The notes under the pieces were generated by a model. The model did no database searches and had not been told where the DNA came from. It worked only from the letters and a program-made list of their open reading frames with translations. 64,000 nucleotides of DNA. Source: A07HB70 sp964512675. Lineage in GTDB: Archaea > Halobacteriota > Halobacteria > Halobacteriales > Haloferacaceae. Where the stretch lies: NCBI GenBank assembly GCA_964512675.1, contig CAZEJR010000011.1:1-64000 (forward strand). Reading direction: 5' to 3'. The position numbers were made by a program, and so were the translations under genes. Below, piece after piece: positions 57,273 through 64,000 of the stretch (the first letter of the stretch is position 1; every line of letters begins with the position of its first letter).

Positions 57273-57925
57273 CCGACGACCCGACCGGCGTACGCCTCGC
57301 GCGTGATGTCGCCGCGGGCGAACGCGGCGGCGTCCTCGCCCTCGACGACGGCACGCGCCCGCCGGTCGCCGACCCGTGCGGTAATCCGGAGCCGCGCCCC
57401 GTCGCCGCCGCGCTCGACGTAGGCGGCGTACGTGACGGCGACGGCGACGACCTCGTCGGCCAGCGCGTCGCCCGCCTCGGCGTCGGAGCGGAAGGTCAAC
57501 TGGAGCGTCCGCCCGGACCACGAGAGCGCCGTCTCGGCGTGGTCCGCGGCGACCCGTCCGTGAAACTCCGCGGCGGTCGGGCGGCCGTCGTCGTCCGGCG
57601 ACTCGGCGGGGACGGCGCCGTAGCGGTAGCCGAACGCCGGGTCGGTGACGACGAAGACGCCCGCGCTCGCGAGCGCCGCGACGACGACGACGGCCGCGAC
57701 GGCGACGGCGGCAGCGGCGACTCGCGCGTTCTCGCGGAGGATAGCGGCGGTACTCGGCACGCGCGTCTCCCGGTCGAAGTCGCTCGCGCGGACCTCGGCC
57801 TGTTCGAACTGCATCCCGCCACAGCGCCGGCAGGGCGGGCTGTTCTTCGGCGCGGCGTTGCCACAGTTCGTGCAGCGCCACTCCGTGTACCCCTGCTCCG
57901 GCGTCTGGTCGCCCGCGCCGCTCAT
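57269..57925 (-). CDS. Zinc-ribbon membrane-anchored protein
   Basis: The 218-residue protein starts with a zinc ribbon, TEWRCTNCGNAAPKNSPPCR and RCGGMQFE (CxxC-x9-CxxC). A linker and a long hydrophobic span follow (VAVAAVVVVAALASAGVFVV), then an outward-facing domain of about 120 residues (GYRYGAVPAE, ALSWSGRTLQLTFRSDA). Haloarchaeal families of this design exist, but I do not know a function. It may sense something outside and act through the ribbon. Confidence 0.72.
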   Translation of the reverse strand: MSGAGDQTPEQGYTEWRCTNCGNAAPKNSPPCRRCGGMQFEQAEVRASDFDRETRVPSTAAILRENARVAAAAVAVAAVVVVAALASAGVFVVTDPAFGYRYGAVPAESPDDDGRPTAAEFHGRVAADHAETALSWSGRTLQLTFRSDAEAGDALADEVVAVAVTYAAYVERGGDGARLRITARVGDRRARAVVEGEDAAAFARGDITREAYAGRVVG

Positions 57926-58049
57926 CGCCTCCCCGTGTCGTCGTGCGGTTCGACGGTCACCGTTCGGGTTGAGGAGCGGCGTCTACTTTCCTCTTGTCAC
58001 CGCGGACGGCAAGCACGGGAGTGAAGTCGGTCGCCCGCCTGCGGCGAGT

Positions 58050-58364
58050 ATGGCCGTCGAGTGGGCGCTCACCGCCGTCGTGCTGGTCGTCCACGCGCTC
58101 GTCGCGGCGGTGATGACCCGCTACTTCCGGATCCGGCTCGCGACAGACTGGGGGACGGTGCTGTACACCCTCCTCTTCGTCCCCGTCGTGTTGCTGGTGC
58201 TGACGCAGGTGTTCACCGGGATCCTCGGCATCGGTCCGAACCTCGGGAGCGCCGTGGTGGTGCTCGCGGTGATGGTCGGCCTCCCGCTCGCGGTCGGCGC
58301 GACGGTCGACGTGCTGTACGTGCGCCCGCCGGAGGCGTACGACCTGCCGGAGCCGGACCGCTAG
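58050..58364 (+). CDS. Three-span haloarchaeal membrane protein
   Basis: The 104-residue protein has spans WALTAVVLVVHALVAAVMTR, LYTLLFVPVVLLVLTQVF and AVVVLAVMVGLPLAVGATVD, ending in an acidic LPEPDR tail. The layout is typical of small conserved haloarchaeal membrane proteins. ATG 58050 starts just before the first span. Its stop overlaps that of the convergent dTMP kinase by 4 nt. Function unknown. Confidence 0.75.
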   Translation: MAVEWALTAVVLVVHALVAAVMTRYFRIRLATDWGTVLYTLLFVPVVLLVLTQVFTGILGIGPNLGSAVVVLAVMVGLPLAVGATVDVLYVRPPEAYDLPEPDR

Positions 58365-58948
58365 CGCCGCCGCTCGACCGCGTCGACGGCGCGCTCCCGG
58401 ACCCGCTCGACGGACTGCGAGGCGTCGACACGGACGAACCGCTCCGGGGCCTCCCGTGCCAGACGGTCGTAGTTCGCACAGACGCGCTCGAGGTAGTCGG
58501 CGCGCTCGAACTTGTTCGCGGCCGCCGAGCGCTCGGCAGCCGTCTCGGGATCGACGTCGAGGAGGAGCGTGAGGTCCGGGACGGGAGCAAACGGCGCGTG
58601 CAGGTCGCGGACGTAGGCGACGGCGTCGCCGTCGAAGCCGTCGTGTGCGGCGAGGGTCGCGCCCTGGTAGGCGACGCGGGAGTCGACGTAGCGGTCGGAG
58701 ACGACGAGGGTGTCCCGGGCGAGCGCCGGACGCACGACGCGCGCGAGGTGGTCGGCGTGGTCGGCGGCGTAGAGGAACAGCTCCGCGAGTGGGTCGGCGC
58801 CGCCGTCGCCGAGCGACCGTGCGACGGCGTCGCCGTACCACGAGTCGGTCGGCTCGCGTGTGAACGTCGCGTCCGGGAAGCGGTCGCGAAGCCCCGCCGC
58901 GAGCGTCGACTTCCCGCTCCCGTCCGGCCCTTCGATGGTGACGAGCAC
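58361..58948 (-). CDS. tmk: Thymidylate kinase
   Basis: The 195-residue kinase phosphorylates dTMP to dTDP with ATP. It has the P-loop TIEGPDGSGKSTLAAGL, the DR(Y/H) motif in VSDRYVDSRVAYQGA, the base-contact region REPTDSWYGDAV and the lid ERSAAANKFERADYLERV. Start is GTG 58948. It is divergent from the NDUFA9-like gene by 77 nt. Confidence 0.92.
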   Translation of the reverse strand: MLVTIEGPDGSGKSTLAAGLRDRFPDATFTREPTDSWYGDAVARSLGDGGADPLAELFLYAADHADHLARVVRPALARDTLVVSDRYVDSRVAYQGATLAAHDGFDGDAVAYVRDLHAPFAPVPDLTLLLDVDPETAAERSAAANKFERADYLERVCANYDRLAREAPERFVRVDASQSVERVRERAVDAVERRR

Positions 58949-59025
58949 ACGTCGACGTGTACACGGCAGTAGAAGAGTGGTGTGGCGTCACGCATCTTTA
59001 CGACCGGGCCCGCGCAACCCGGAAC

Positions 59026-59916
59026 ATGGACGTACTCGCAGTCGGCGGCACCGGCTTCGTCGGCACGCACCTCTGTCGTGAGCTCGTCGACCGCGGCCAC
59101 GACGTGACCGCGCTCTCGCGGTCACCCGGCGACGCCCCGAGCGGCGTCGAGACGGCGACGGGCGACGTCACCGCCTACGACTCGGTCGAGGCGGCGTTCG
59201 ACGGCCGCGACGCGGTCGTCAACCTCGTCGCCCTGTCGCCGCTGTTCAAGCCCGACGGTGGCGACGAGATGCACGACCGCGTCCACCGGCGCGGCACGGA
59301 ACACTGTGTTCGCGCCGCCGAGGCACACGGTGTCGACCGGTTCGTCCAGCTGAGCGCGCTCGGCGCCGACCCGGACGGCACGACGGCGTACGTCCGGGCG
59401 AAGGGTCGGGCGGAGGAGATCGTCCGCGGGTCGGACGTAGACTGGACGATCTTCCGACCGTCGGTGGTGTTCGGAGCGGGCGGAGCGTTCGTCTCGTTCA
59501 CAAAGCGGCTCAAGGGGCTGTTCGCGCCCGGCGTCCCCGTCTACCCGCTCCCCGGCGGCGGGACGACCCGGTTCCAGCCAATCTGGGTCGGCGACCTCGT
59601 CCCGATGATCGCGACCGCGCTCGAGGGCGGCCACGAGGGCGAGACACACGAACTCGGCGGGCCAGAGACGCTGACGCTCCGCGAGGTGGTCGAACTCGTC
59701 TACGAGTCGGAGGGCGAGTCGGTGACCGTGGTCGGCCTGCCGATGGCGCTCGCGAGCGTCGGCCTGTCGGTGATGGACGTCGTACCGGGGATGCCGATGG
59801 GGAGAGACCAGTACCGGTCGCTGACGTTCGACAACACCACCGCCGAGAACGACGTCGATGCGTTCGGTGTCGGCCCGTCCGACCTGACGCCGTTTTCGTC
59901 GTATCTGGGCGTCTGA
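59026..59916 (+). CDS. NAD(P)H-binding protein, NDUFA9/extended SDR type
   Basis: The 296-residue protein has Rossmann signature VLAVGGTGFVGTHLCREL and VNLVALSPLF, with HGVDRFVQLSALGADP, AEEIVRGSDVDWTIFRPSVV and RFQPIWVGDLVPMIA. These match the complex I NDUFA9 subunit family of atypical SDRs, present in haloarchaea as stand-alone proteins. Tyr-x3-Lys is replaced by YVRAKG, so catalysis may be lost or altered. ATG 59026 begins the fold. The next gene, cetZ1, follows 63 nt later. Confidence 0.85.
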   Translation: MDVLAVGGTGFVGTHLCRELVDRGHDVTALSRSPGDAPSGVETATGDVTAYDSVEAAFDGRDAVVNLVALSPLFKPDGGDEMHDRVHRRGTEHCVRAAEAHGVDRFVQLSALGADPDGTTAYVRAKGRAEEIVRGSDVDWTIFRPSVVFGAGGAFVSFTKRLKGLFAPGVPVYPLPGGGTTRFQPIWVGDLVPMIATALEGGHEGETHELGGPETLTLREVVELVYESEGESVTVVGLPMALASVGLSVMDVVPGMPMGRDQYRSLTFDNTTAENDVDAFGVGPSDLTPFSSYLGV

Positions 59917-59929
59917 CGCTCGGCATAAG

Positions 59930-59938
59930 GCTTATTCC
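59930..59938 (+). promoter_or_regulatory. TATA-like box of cetZ1
   Basis: GCTTATTCC lies about 42-50 nt before the cetZ1 ATG. A GGAGTGGGG purine run at 59964-59972 then sits 8 nt before the ATG, a usable Shine-Dalgarno site, so this gene probably has a short leader. Confidence 0.45.
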
Positions 59939-59979
59939 GCTCTTGACCGTCGCCCCGAGCGATGGAGTGGGGATAACAG

Positions 59980-61164
59980 ATGAAACTCGCGATGGTCGGG
60001 TTCGGCCAGGCCGGCGGCAAGATCCTCGACACGTTCCTCGAGTACGACAGGCAGACCGGCGGGGATATCGTCAATGCCGCGGTCGCGGTCAACACCGCGA
60101 AGGCCGACCTGATGGGTCTCGAACAGATCCCCGAGGAGAGCCGCGTCCTGATCGGCCAGTCCCGGGTGAAGGGCCACGGGGTCGGCGCCGACAACGAACT
60201 CGGCGCCGAGGTGGCCGAGGAGGACGTCGACGAGATACAGAACGCTATCGACCAGGTGCCGGTCCACGAGGTCGACGCGTTTTTGATCATCGCCGGGCTC
60301 GGCGGCGGGACCGGGAGCGGCGGCGCGCCGGTGCTGGCGAAGCATCTGAAGCGCATCTACACGGAGCCGGTGTACGGTCTCGGGGTGCTCCCGGGAAGCG
60401 ACGAGGGCGGCATCTACACGCTCAACGCCGCCCGGTCGTTCCAGACGTTCGTCCACGAGGTCGACAACCTCCTGGTGTTCGACAACGACGCGTGGCGTCA
60501 GACCGGCGAGTCGGTCAAGACGGGCTACGACGAGATCAACTGGGAGATCGTCACGCGGTTCGGCGCACTGTTCGGTGCCGGCGAGGTCGGCGTCGGCGAC
60601 GAGGTCGCCGAGTCGGTCGTCGACTCCTCGGAGATCATCAACACGCTCTCCAGCGGCGGCGTCTCGACGGTCGGGTACGCGCGCGACGAGGTCGACCCCG
60701 TCGACTCCGGCGGACTCCTCTCGAAGCTCCGGGGCGGCGAGGACTCGTTCGAGGACCAGCTCGACTCGGCACAGACCACGAACCGGATCACGAGCCTCGT
60801 CCGCAAGGCCGCGCTCGGGCGCCTGACGCTCCCGTGCGAGCTCGAGGGTGCCGAGCGCGCGCTGCTGGTGATGGCCGGGCCGTCCGCGTACCTCAACCGG
60901 AAGGGGATCGAGCGCGGTCGGAAGTGGCTCGAGGAGCAGACCGGCTCGATGGAGGTACGCGGCGGCGACTACCCGCTGCCGGACTCCGGACACGTCGCGA
61001 GCGCCGTCCTGCTGTCGGGCGTGACGAACGTCCCCCGAATAAAAGAGCTCCAGCAGGTCGCCATCGAGGCGCAGGACAACATCGAGGAGATCCGCGAGGA
61101 GTCAGAGGACAAGTTCGAGAACCTGGTGAGTGATGACGAGGACGAGCTGGAGTCGCTGTTTTAG
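59980..61164 (+). CDS. cetZ1: CetZ1 tubulin/FtsZ-superfamily cytoskeletal GTPase
   Basis: This 394-residue GTPase has MKLAMVGFGQAGGKILDTFL, the tubulin signature LGGGTGSGGAPVLAKHLK, GVLPGSDEGGIYTLNAARS and LVFDNDAW. The T7 region ETGYDEINWEIVTRF fits CetZ rather than FtsZ. The C-terminal end SDDEDELESLF matches the conserved tail of CetZ1. CetZ1 polymers control rod formation and motility in Haloferax. Composition and near-identical family blocks make CetZ1 likely, though CetZ paralogues are hard to separate by eye. The end overlaps the next gene by about 30 nt. Confidence 0.9.
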   Translation: MKLAMVGFGQAGGKILDTFLEYDRQTGGDIVNAAVAVNTAKADLMGLEQIPEESRVLIGQSRVKGHGVGADNELGAEVAEEDVDEIQNAIDQVPVHEVDAFLIIAGLGGGTGSGGAPVLAKHLKRIYTEPVYGLGVLPGSDEGGIYTLNAARSFQTFVHEVDNLLVFDNDAWRQTGESVKTGYDEINWEIVTRFGALFGAGEVGVGDEVAESVVDSSEIINTLSSGGVSTVGYARDEVDPVDSGGLLSKLRGGEDSFEDQLDSAQTTNRITSLVRKAALGRLTLPCELEGAERALLVMAGPSAYLNRKGIERGRKWLEEQTGSMEVRGGDYPLPDSGHVASAVLLSGVTNVPRIKELQQVAIEAQDNIEEIREESEDKFENLVSDDEDELESLF

Positions 61165-61930
61165 TCTCCTCGTCGGTCTCCTGCTCGTCGTCTCCGTCGC
61201 CGGCCCCGCCGCGGCGGTGACCGTCGGCGACACGACCGTCCCGGAGGAGGGACAGGTCGGCGAGCAGATAACCGCGGAGATCCGGCTCACCGAGCTGTAC
61301 CAGAACCCGACGCTGGAGCGGTGGCAGCTCTCCGGTCGCACCGCACTCCAGGACGTGACGTGGGTCGTCGAGTACTACGACCAGACCGGCGCGCGGACGA
61401 GCCAGGACGAGTTCGCCGGACAGGAGTTCTCCGGTGCCGCCGTCGACACGGCCGAGGGCACCAGCGCGGTCGTCGTCCGGGTAACCGGGACGGTGCCGCC
61501 GGTGAACGCGTACAGCTACGATCCGCCCCAGCGGTTCCTCCTCGCCGAACTCACCCGCGGACAGGCGGGCGGGGCCTCCGGAACGGTCGAGACGTGGCGC
61601 ACCCACCAGTTCACCGGCGAGAGCAACAGCGCCCGCGCGGCGATGGACGACGCGCGCGCCGCAATCGACGCCGCCGAGTCCGCCGGCGCGAGTCCGAGCG
61701 ACGCCGAGACGTCGTTCGCCAGCGCCGTCGACGCCTACGAGAGCGGCAACTTCGACAACGCCGAGCGGCTGGCCGACCGCGCGACCGGCGAGGCCGAGCG
61801 CGCGCGGGCCGGCGTCGAGCGCCGCCGGACGCTCCTGTTCGGCGGCGCCGCCGTCCTCGTCCTCGCCGTCCTGGTCGGCGGCGTGTGGTACTGGCGGTCG
61901 CAGCAGGACAGCTACGACAGGCTCGCGTAG
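61133..61930 (+). CDS. Signal-peptide, C-terminally anchored surface protein overlapping cetZ1
   Basis: The 265-residue protein starts inside cetZ1 (ATG 61133, about 30 nt overlap) with a signal peptide, FSLLVGLLLVVSVAGPAAA. A beta domain follows, GQVGEQITAEIRLTELYQNP and VTWVVEYYDQTGARTS, then an Ala-rich helical stretch (ARAAMDDARAAIDAAESAG) resembling coiled coil. A final span (LLFGGAAVLVLAVLVGGVWY) leads to a short basic cytosolic end. Translation must be coupled to cetZ1. A surface protein co-expressed with a shape GTPase may link envelope and cytoskeleton, but that is inference. Confidence 0.75.
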   Translation: MTRTSWSRCFSLLVGLLLVVSVAGPAAAVTVGDTTVPEEGQVGEQITAEIRLTELYQNPTLERWQLSGRTALQDVTWVVEYYDQTGARTSQDEFAGQEFSGAAVDTAEGTSAVVVRVTGTVPPVNAYSYDPPQRFLLAELTRGQAGGASGTVETWRTHQFTGESNSARAAMDDARAAIDAAESAGASPSDAETSFASAVDAYESGNFDNAERLADRATGEAERARAGVERRRTLLFGGAAVLVLAVLVGGVWYWRSQQDSYDRLA

Positions 61931-61934
61931 CCCC

Positions 61935-62552
61935 GTGATTCTCGTTCCCTTCGACGCCCGCCGCCCGAAGACGCGGCTCGCGGACGCGCTGGACGCCGAC
62001 GAGCGCCGCGCGTTCGCGGACGCGATGCTCCGGGACGTGCTCGCCGCGGCGCGCACGGTCGACCACGAGGTCCGCGTGCTGGCCACCGCCCCCGTCGACG
62101 GCCTGCCGGTCCCTGTCGACGTCGACGACCGGCCGCTCACGCCCGCGGTCAACGACGTTCTCGCCGCCGCAGACGGGCCGGTTGCCGTCCTGACGGCCGA
62201 CCTGCCGCTCGTCGACGGCGCGGCGGTCGAGCGGCTGTTCGCGGCGGCAGACGACGGGACCGTCGTTCTCGCCCCCGGCCTCGGCGGCGGGACGAACGCG
62301 CTCGTCGCCGGCCACCCGGCGTTCCGGGTCGACTACCACGGCGTCTCCGTCCGCGACCACCGGGCCGCGGCGCGGTCGGTCGGCGCGACGGTGTGCGAGG
62401 TCGACTCCCGGCGGCTGGCGACCGACGTCGACGACCCCGCAGACTTGGTCGAGGTGCTGATCCACGCGCCGGCGTCGCGTGCGGGCCGGTGGCTCGCAGA
62501 CGCCGGGTTCGGGGTCGGTGTCGACGGGGGACGGGCGAGCGCCGAGCGGTAG
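61935..62552 (+). CDS. cofC: 2-phospho-L-lactate guanylyltransferase CofC
   Basis: The 205-residue nucleotidyltransferase has the CofC start VPFDARRPKTRLADAL, the acidic motif VLTADLPLVDGAAVERLF and LAPGLGGGTNALVAGHP. It activates 2-phospholactate with GTP in F420 synthesis. The start is GTG 61935, 4 nt after the previous gene's stop, so it belongs to the same transcript as cetZ1 or its overlapped partner. It is followed by cofG after 40 nt. Confidence 0.92.
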   Translation: MILVPFDARRPKTRLADALDADERRAFADAMLRDVLAAARTVDHEVRVLATAPVDGLPVPVDVDDRPLTPAVNDVLAAADGPVAVLTADLPLVDGAAVERLFAAADDGTVVLAPGLGGGTNALVAGHPAFRVDYHGVSVRDHRAAARSVGATVCEVDSRRLATDVDDPADLVEVLIHAPASRAGRWLADAGFGVGVDGGRASAER

Positions 62553-62592
62553 GCCACGGCGCTTTTTACTACCCCCGTCTGAGCCCCGGTCG

Positions 62593-63762
62593 ATGACGAG
62601 GCTCGCGGTTGCCGGGGGGCCGCCGGTCAGGGTCGACGACGACGCCGTCGAGCGGCTGCTCCGGGTCTCGCCGGCGGACGTCCCGGCTGCCGACGCCCTG
62701 ACGTTCTCGCGGAACGTCTTCCTCCCGCTGACGACCGCCTGCCGCTACGCCTGTACGTACTGTACGTTCTACGACGTTCCCGGCGAGGCGACCCTGATGT
62801 CGCCCGCGGAGGTGCGCGAGACCTGCCGGCGCGGCGCCGACGCCGGCTGTACGGAGGCGCTGTTCACGCTCGGCGACGACCCGGACGACCGCTACGCGGC
62901 GATCGAGCGCCGTCTGGCAGACCTCGGCCACGACTCGATCTACGGCTATCTGCGGCGCGCCTGTGCGATCGCACTCGACGAGGGGCTCCTCCCGCACGTC
63001 AACCCCGGAGATATGGGCCGCGAGACGATGTCGCGGCTGCACCCCGTCTCGGCGTCGATGGGCGCGATGCTGGAGACGACTGCGGACGTCGACGCACACG
63101 CCGGCACGCGCCGGAAGGAGCCGGCGGAGCGGCTGGCGACGATTCGCGCCGCGGGCGAGACGGGCACCCCGTTCACCACCGGCATCCTCGTCGGTATCGG
63201 CGAGACCCCCCGTGACCGCGCCGAGAGTCTCCTCGCGGTCGCGGCGCTGCACGCCGAGTACGACCACGTCCAGGAGGTGATCGTCCAGAACGTCACCCCG
63301 AACGACCGCTCCGACTTCGCCCGGCCCGACGTCGAGACCGTCCGCCGGACCGTGGCGATGGCGCGCGCGGCGCTCCCGCCGGCGGTGTCGGTCCAGGTGC
63401 CGCCGAACCTCTCGCCGACCCGGTCGCTCGTCGACTGTGGCGTCGACGACCTCGGCGGCGTCTCGCCCGTCACCGTCGACCACGTCAACCCGGGGTACGC
63501 GTGGCCGGCGACCGAGGAGCTGGTCGCCGTCGCGGACGCGGCGGGCGTCCCGCTGTACGAGCGCCTGCCGGCCTACGACCGGTACCTGCCGGCCCGGCAC
63601 CGTCGTCCCGGTGTCGACCCGGCGCCCGGCAGCGGGTGGGTCGGCGAACGCGCCCGTGGCCTGCTCGCCGCCGCCGGGGTCCACGGAGCCCGGCACCGCG
63701 CGGTCGCGCGCCGGGACGCGCCGCTCGACCCTGGCGTCGACGCGGCGCGCGCCGGCGACTGA
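62593..63762 (+). CDS. cofG: 7,8-didemethyl-8-hydroxy-5-deazariboflavin synthase, radical SAM subunit CofG
   Basis: The 389-residue radical SAM protein carries CRYACTYCTFYDVPG, the CxxxCxxC cluster motif (about residues 52-59). Typical CofG blocks are GCTEALFTLGDDPDDRY, LLPHVNPGDMG, HPVSASMGAMLET and EVIVQNVTPND. With CofH it makes the deazaflavin Fo of F420. CofH is not in this window. TTTTTACTACC near 62562 lies about 25-30 nt before ATG 62593, so it has its own promoter despite following cofC. Confidence 0.94.
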   Translation: MTRLAVAGGPPVRVDDDAVERLLRVSPADVPAADALTFSRNVFLPLTTACRYACTYCTFYDVPGEATLMSPAEVRETCRRGADAGCTEALFTLGDDPDDRYAAIERRLADLGHDSIYGYLRRACAIALDEGLLPHVNPGDMGRETMSRLHPVSASMGAMLETTADVDAHAGTRRKEPAERLATIRAAGETGTPFTTGILVGIGETPRDRAESLLAVAALHAEYDHVQEVIVQNVTPNDRSDFARPDVETVRRTVAMARAALPPAVSVQVPPNLSPTRSLVDCGVDDLGGVSPVTVDHVNPGYAWPATEELVAVADAAGVPLYERLPAYDRYLPARHRRPGVDPAPGSGWVGERARGLLAAAGVHGARHRAVARRDAPLDPGVDAARAGD

Positions 63763-63794
63763 GTCGGGCGCTCTCCGACCGCGGGAATCCGCTC

Positions 63795-64000
63795 TCACAC
63801 CGGTGTAGCCCGCCGCGAGCGCGAGTACCCGGACGAGCGTCCGGGCGGGTCGTAGACGACGAGTGTCGGCGACGCGAGGACGACGGTGAGCGCCGAGGGC
63901 GCGACGGCAGCCGCGAGCGCCGCCGGGAGCCGGTAGCACACGGGAACGTGGAGTGTCCGGCGGCGGGTCCCGACGACGAGGTCGCGATCCGGGAGGAGGC
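63795..64000 (-). CDS. 3' end of a membrane protein, partial
   Basis: A minus frame enters from the right edge with LLPDRDLVVGTRRRTLHVPV, then a span (ALAAAVAPSALTVVLASPTLV) and VVYDPPGRSSGYSR, ending in TGA at 63797-63795. A neighbouring frame gives RPARTLVRVLALAAGYTGV, so the true C-terminus might be in that frame after a shift. Too little is visible to name the family. Confidence 0.4.
   Translation of the reverse strand, partial: LLPDRDLVVGTRRRTLHVPVCYRLPAALAAAVAPSALTVVLASPTLVVYDPPGRSSGYSRSRRATPV

Noticed and set aside
1..64000. CRISPR array, rRNA or replication origin
   Set aside because: No regularly spaced repeats, rRNA-like blocks or orc1/cdc6 gene with repeats were seen.

Overview
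This window comes from a haloarchaeon. It is very GC-rich, the proteins are strongly acidic, and GTG starts are common. Many genes have a TATA-like box about 25-30 nt before the start codon, as expected for leaderless transcripts. The lineage-specific families are haloarchaeal: CetZ1 tubulin homologue, CofC/CofG for coenzyme F420, amphi-Trp, DUF5813, DUF7511, stand-alone Lrp/AsnC ligand-binding domains and many CxxC zinc micro-proteins. No replication origin, rRNA or CRISPR array is visible. One tRNA is present, tRNA-Leu(UAA).

Layout. 0.1-9.7 kb: a PilC/TadC-type pilus membrane protein without an adjacent ATPase, a CNNM/CBS transporter, a PiT phosphate permease and two divergent photolyase/cryptochrome genes. 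9.7-14.3 kb: a three-gene minus-strand operon with a DEDD nuclease carrying a helix-hairpin-helix, a DUF1998-type helicase with a C-terminal Cys cluster, and a small unknown. It resembles the bacterial MrfA/MrfB repair pair. 14.8-26 kb: an RND/MMPL exporter coupled to a COG1361 exported protein, a DehI-like protein, a MATE exporter preceded by a 25-codon overlapping leader ORF, an LURP-one protein, two tiny membrane peptides and two paralogous multi-pass proteins. 26.0-28.2 kb: a visibly AT-rich islet with a secreted protein, a membrane-anchored winged-helix protein and an IS5-like element bounded by inverted repeats and the direct repeat ATAGA. The insertion cuts the 3' end of the winged-helix gene. 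28.3-42.6 kb: small conserved genes, a glycosyltransferase, MsrB, a methyltransferase, a Tat-lipoprotein sugar dehydrogenase, an Nmad3-like protein, a phosphoribosyltransferase, a metal-associated lipoprotein plus NikR, and an M28 peptidase. 43-51.8 kb: an Rrf2-like regulator, a DsbA-like protein, TauE, a HAD-type dehalogenase, a universal stress protein, LivG-LivF plus a thioredoxin-like gene behind a broken livM, and a glyoxalase-fold dioxygenase. 52-64 kb: mostly housekeeping genes, with a TrpD-like protein, a degenerate KaiC-like protein, cyclophilin, ferredoxin, tRNA, Lrp-type sensors and dTMP kinase, then cetZ1, an overlapping membrane protein, cofC and cofG.

A recurring theme is gene decay. 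Between intact genes lie recognisable but broken copies of short genes. The better-supported ones are a cold-shock protein lacking its RNP2 segment, an NmrA-type dehydrogenase, a DJ-1/PfpI protein, a beta-propeller protein and livM. CDGSH, C2H2, winged-helix and AAA remnants are weaker calls. Several carry more than one lesion, which argues against simple sequencing error. These remnants account for many of the long spacers.

Taken together the genes point to a phototolerant, oxidative-stress-exposed halophile: photolyases, MsrB, USP, DsbA/thioredoxin-like proteins and F420 synthesis. It controls shape with CetZ1, takes up phosphate and metals under NikR-type control, and exports compounds through RND and MATE pumps. 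All functions are read from sequence motifs and remembered families. No database search was run.
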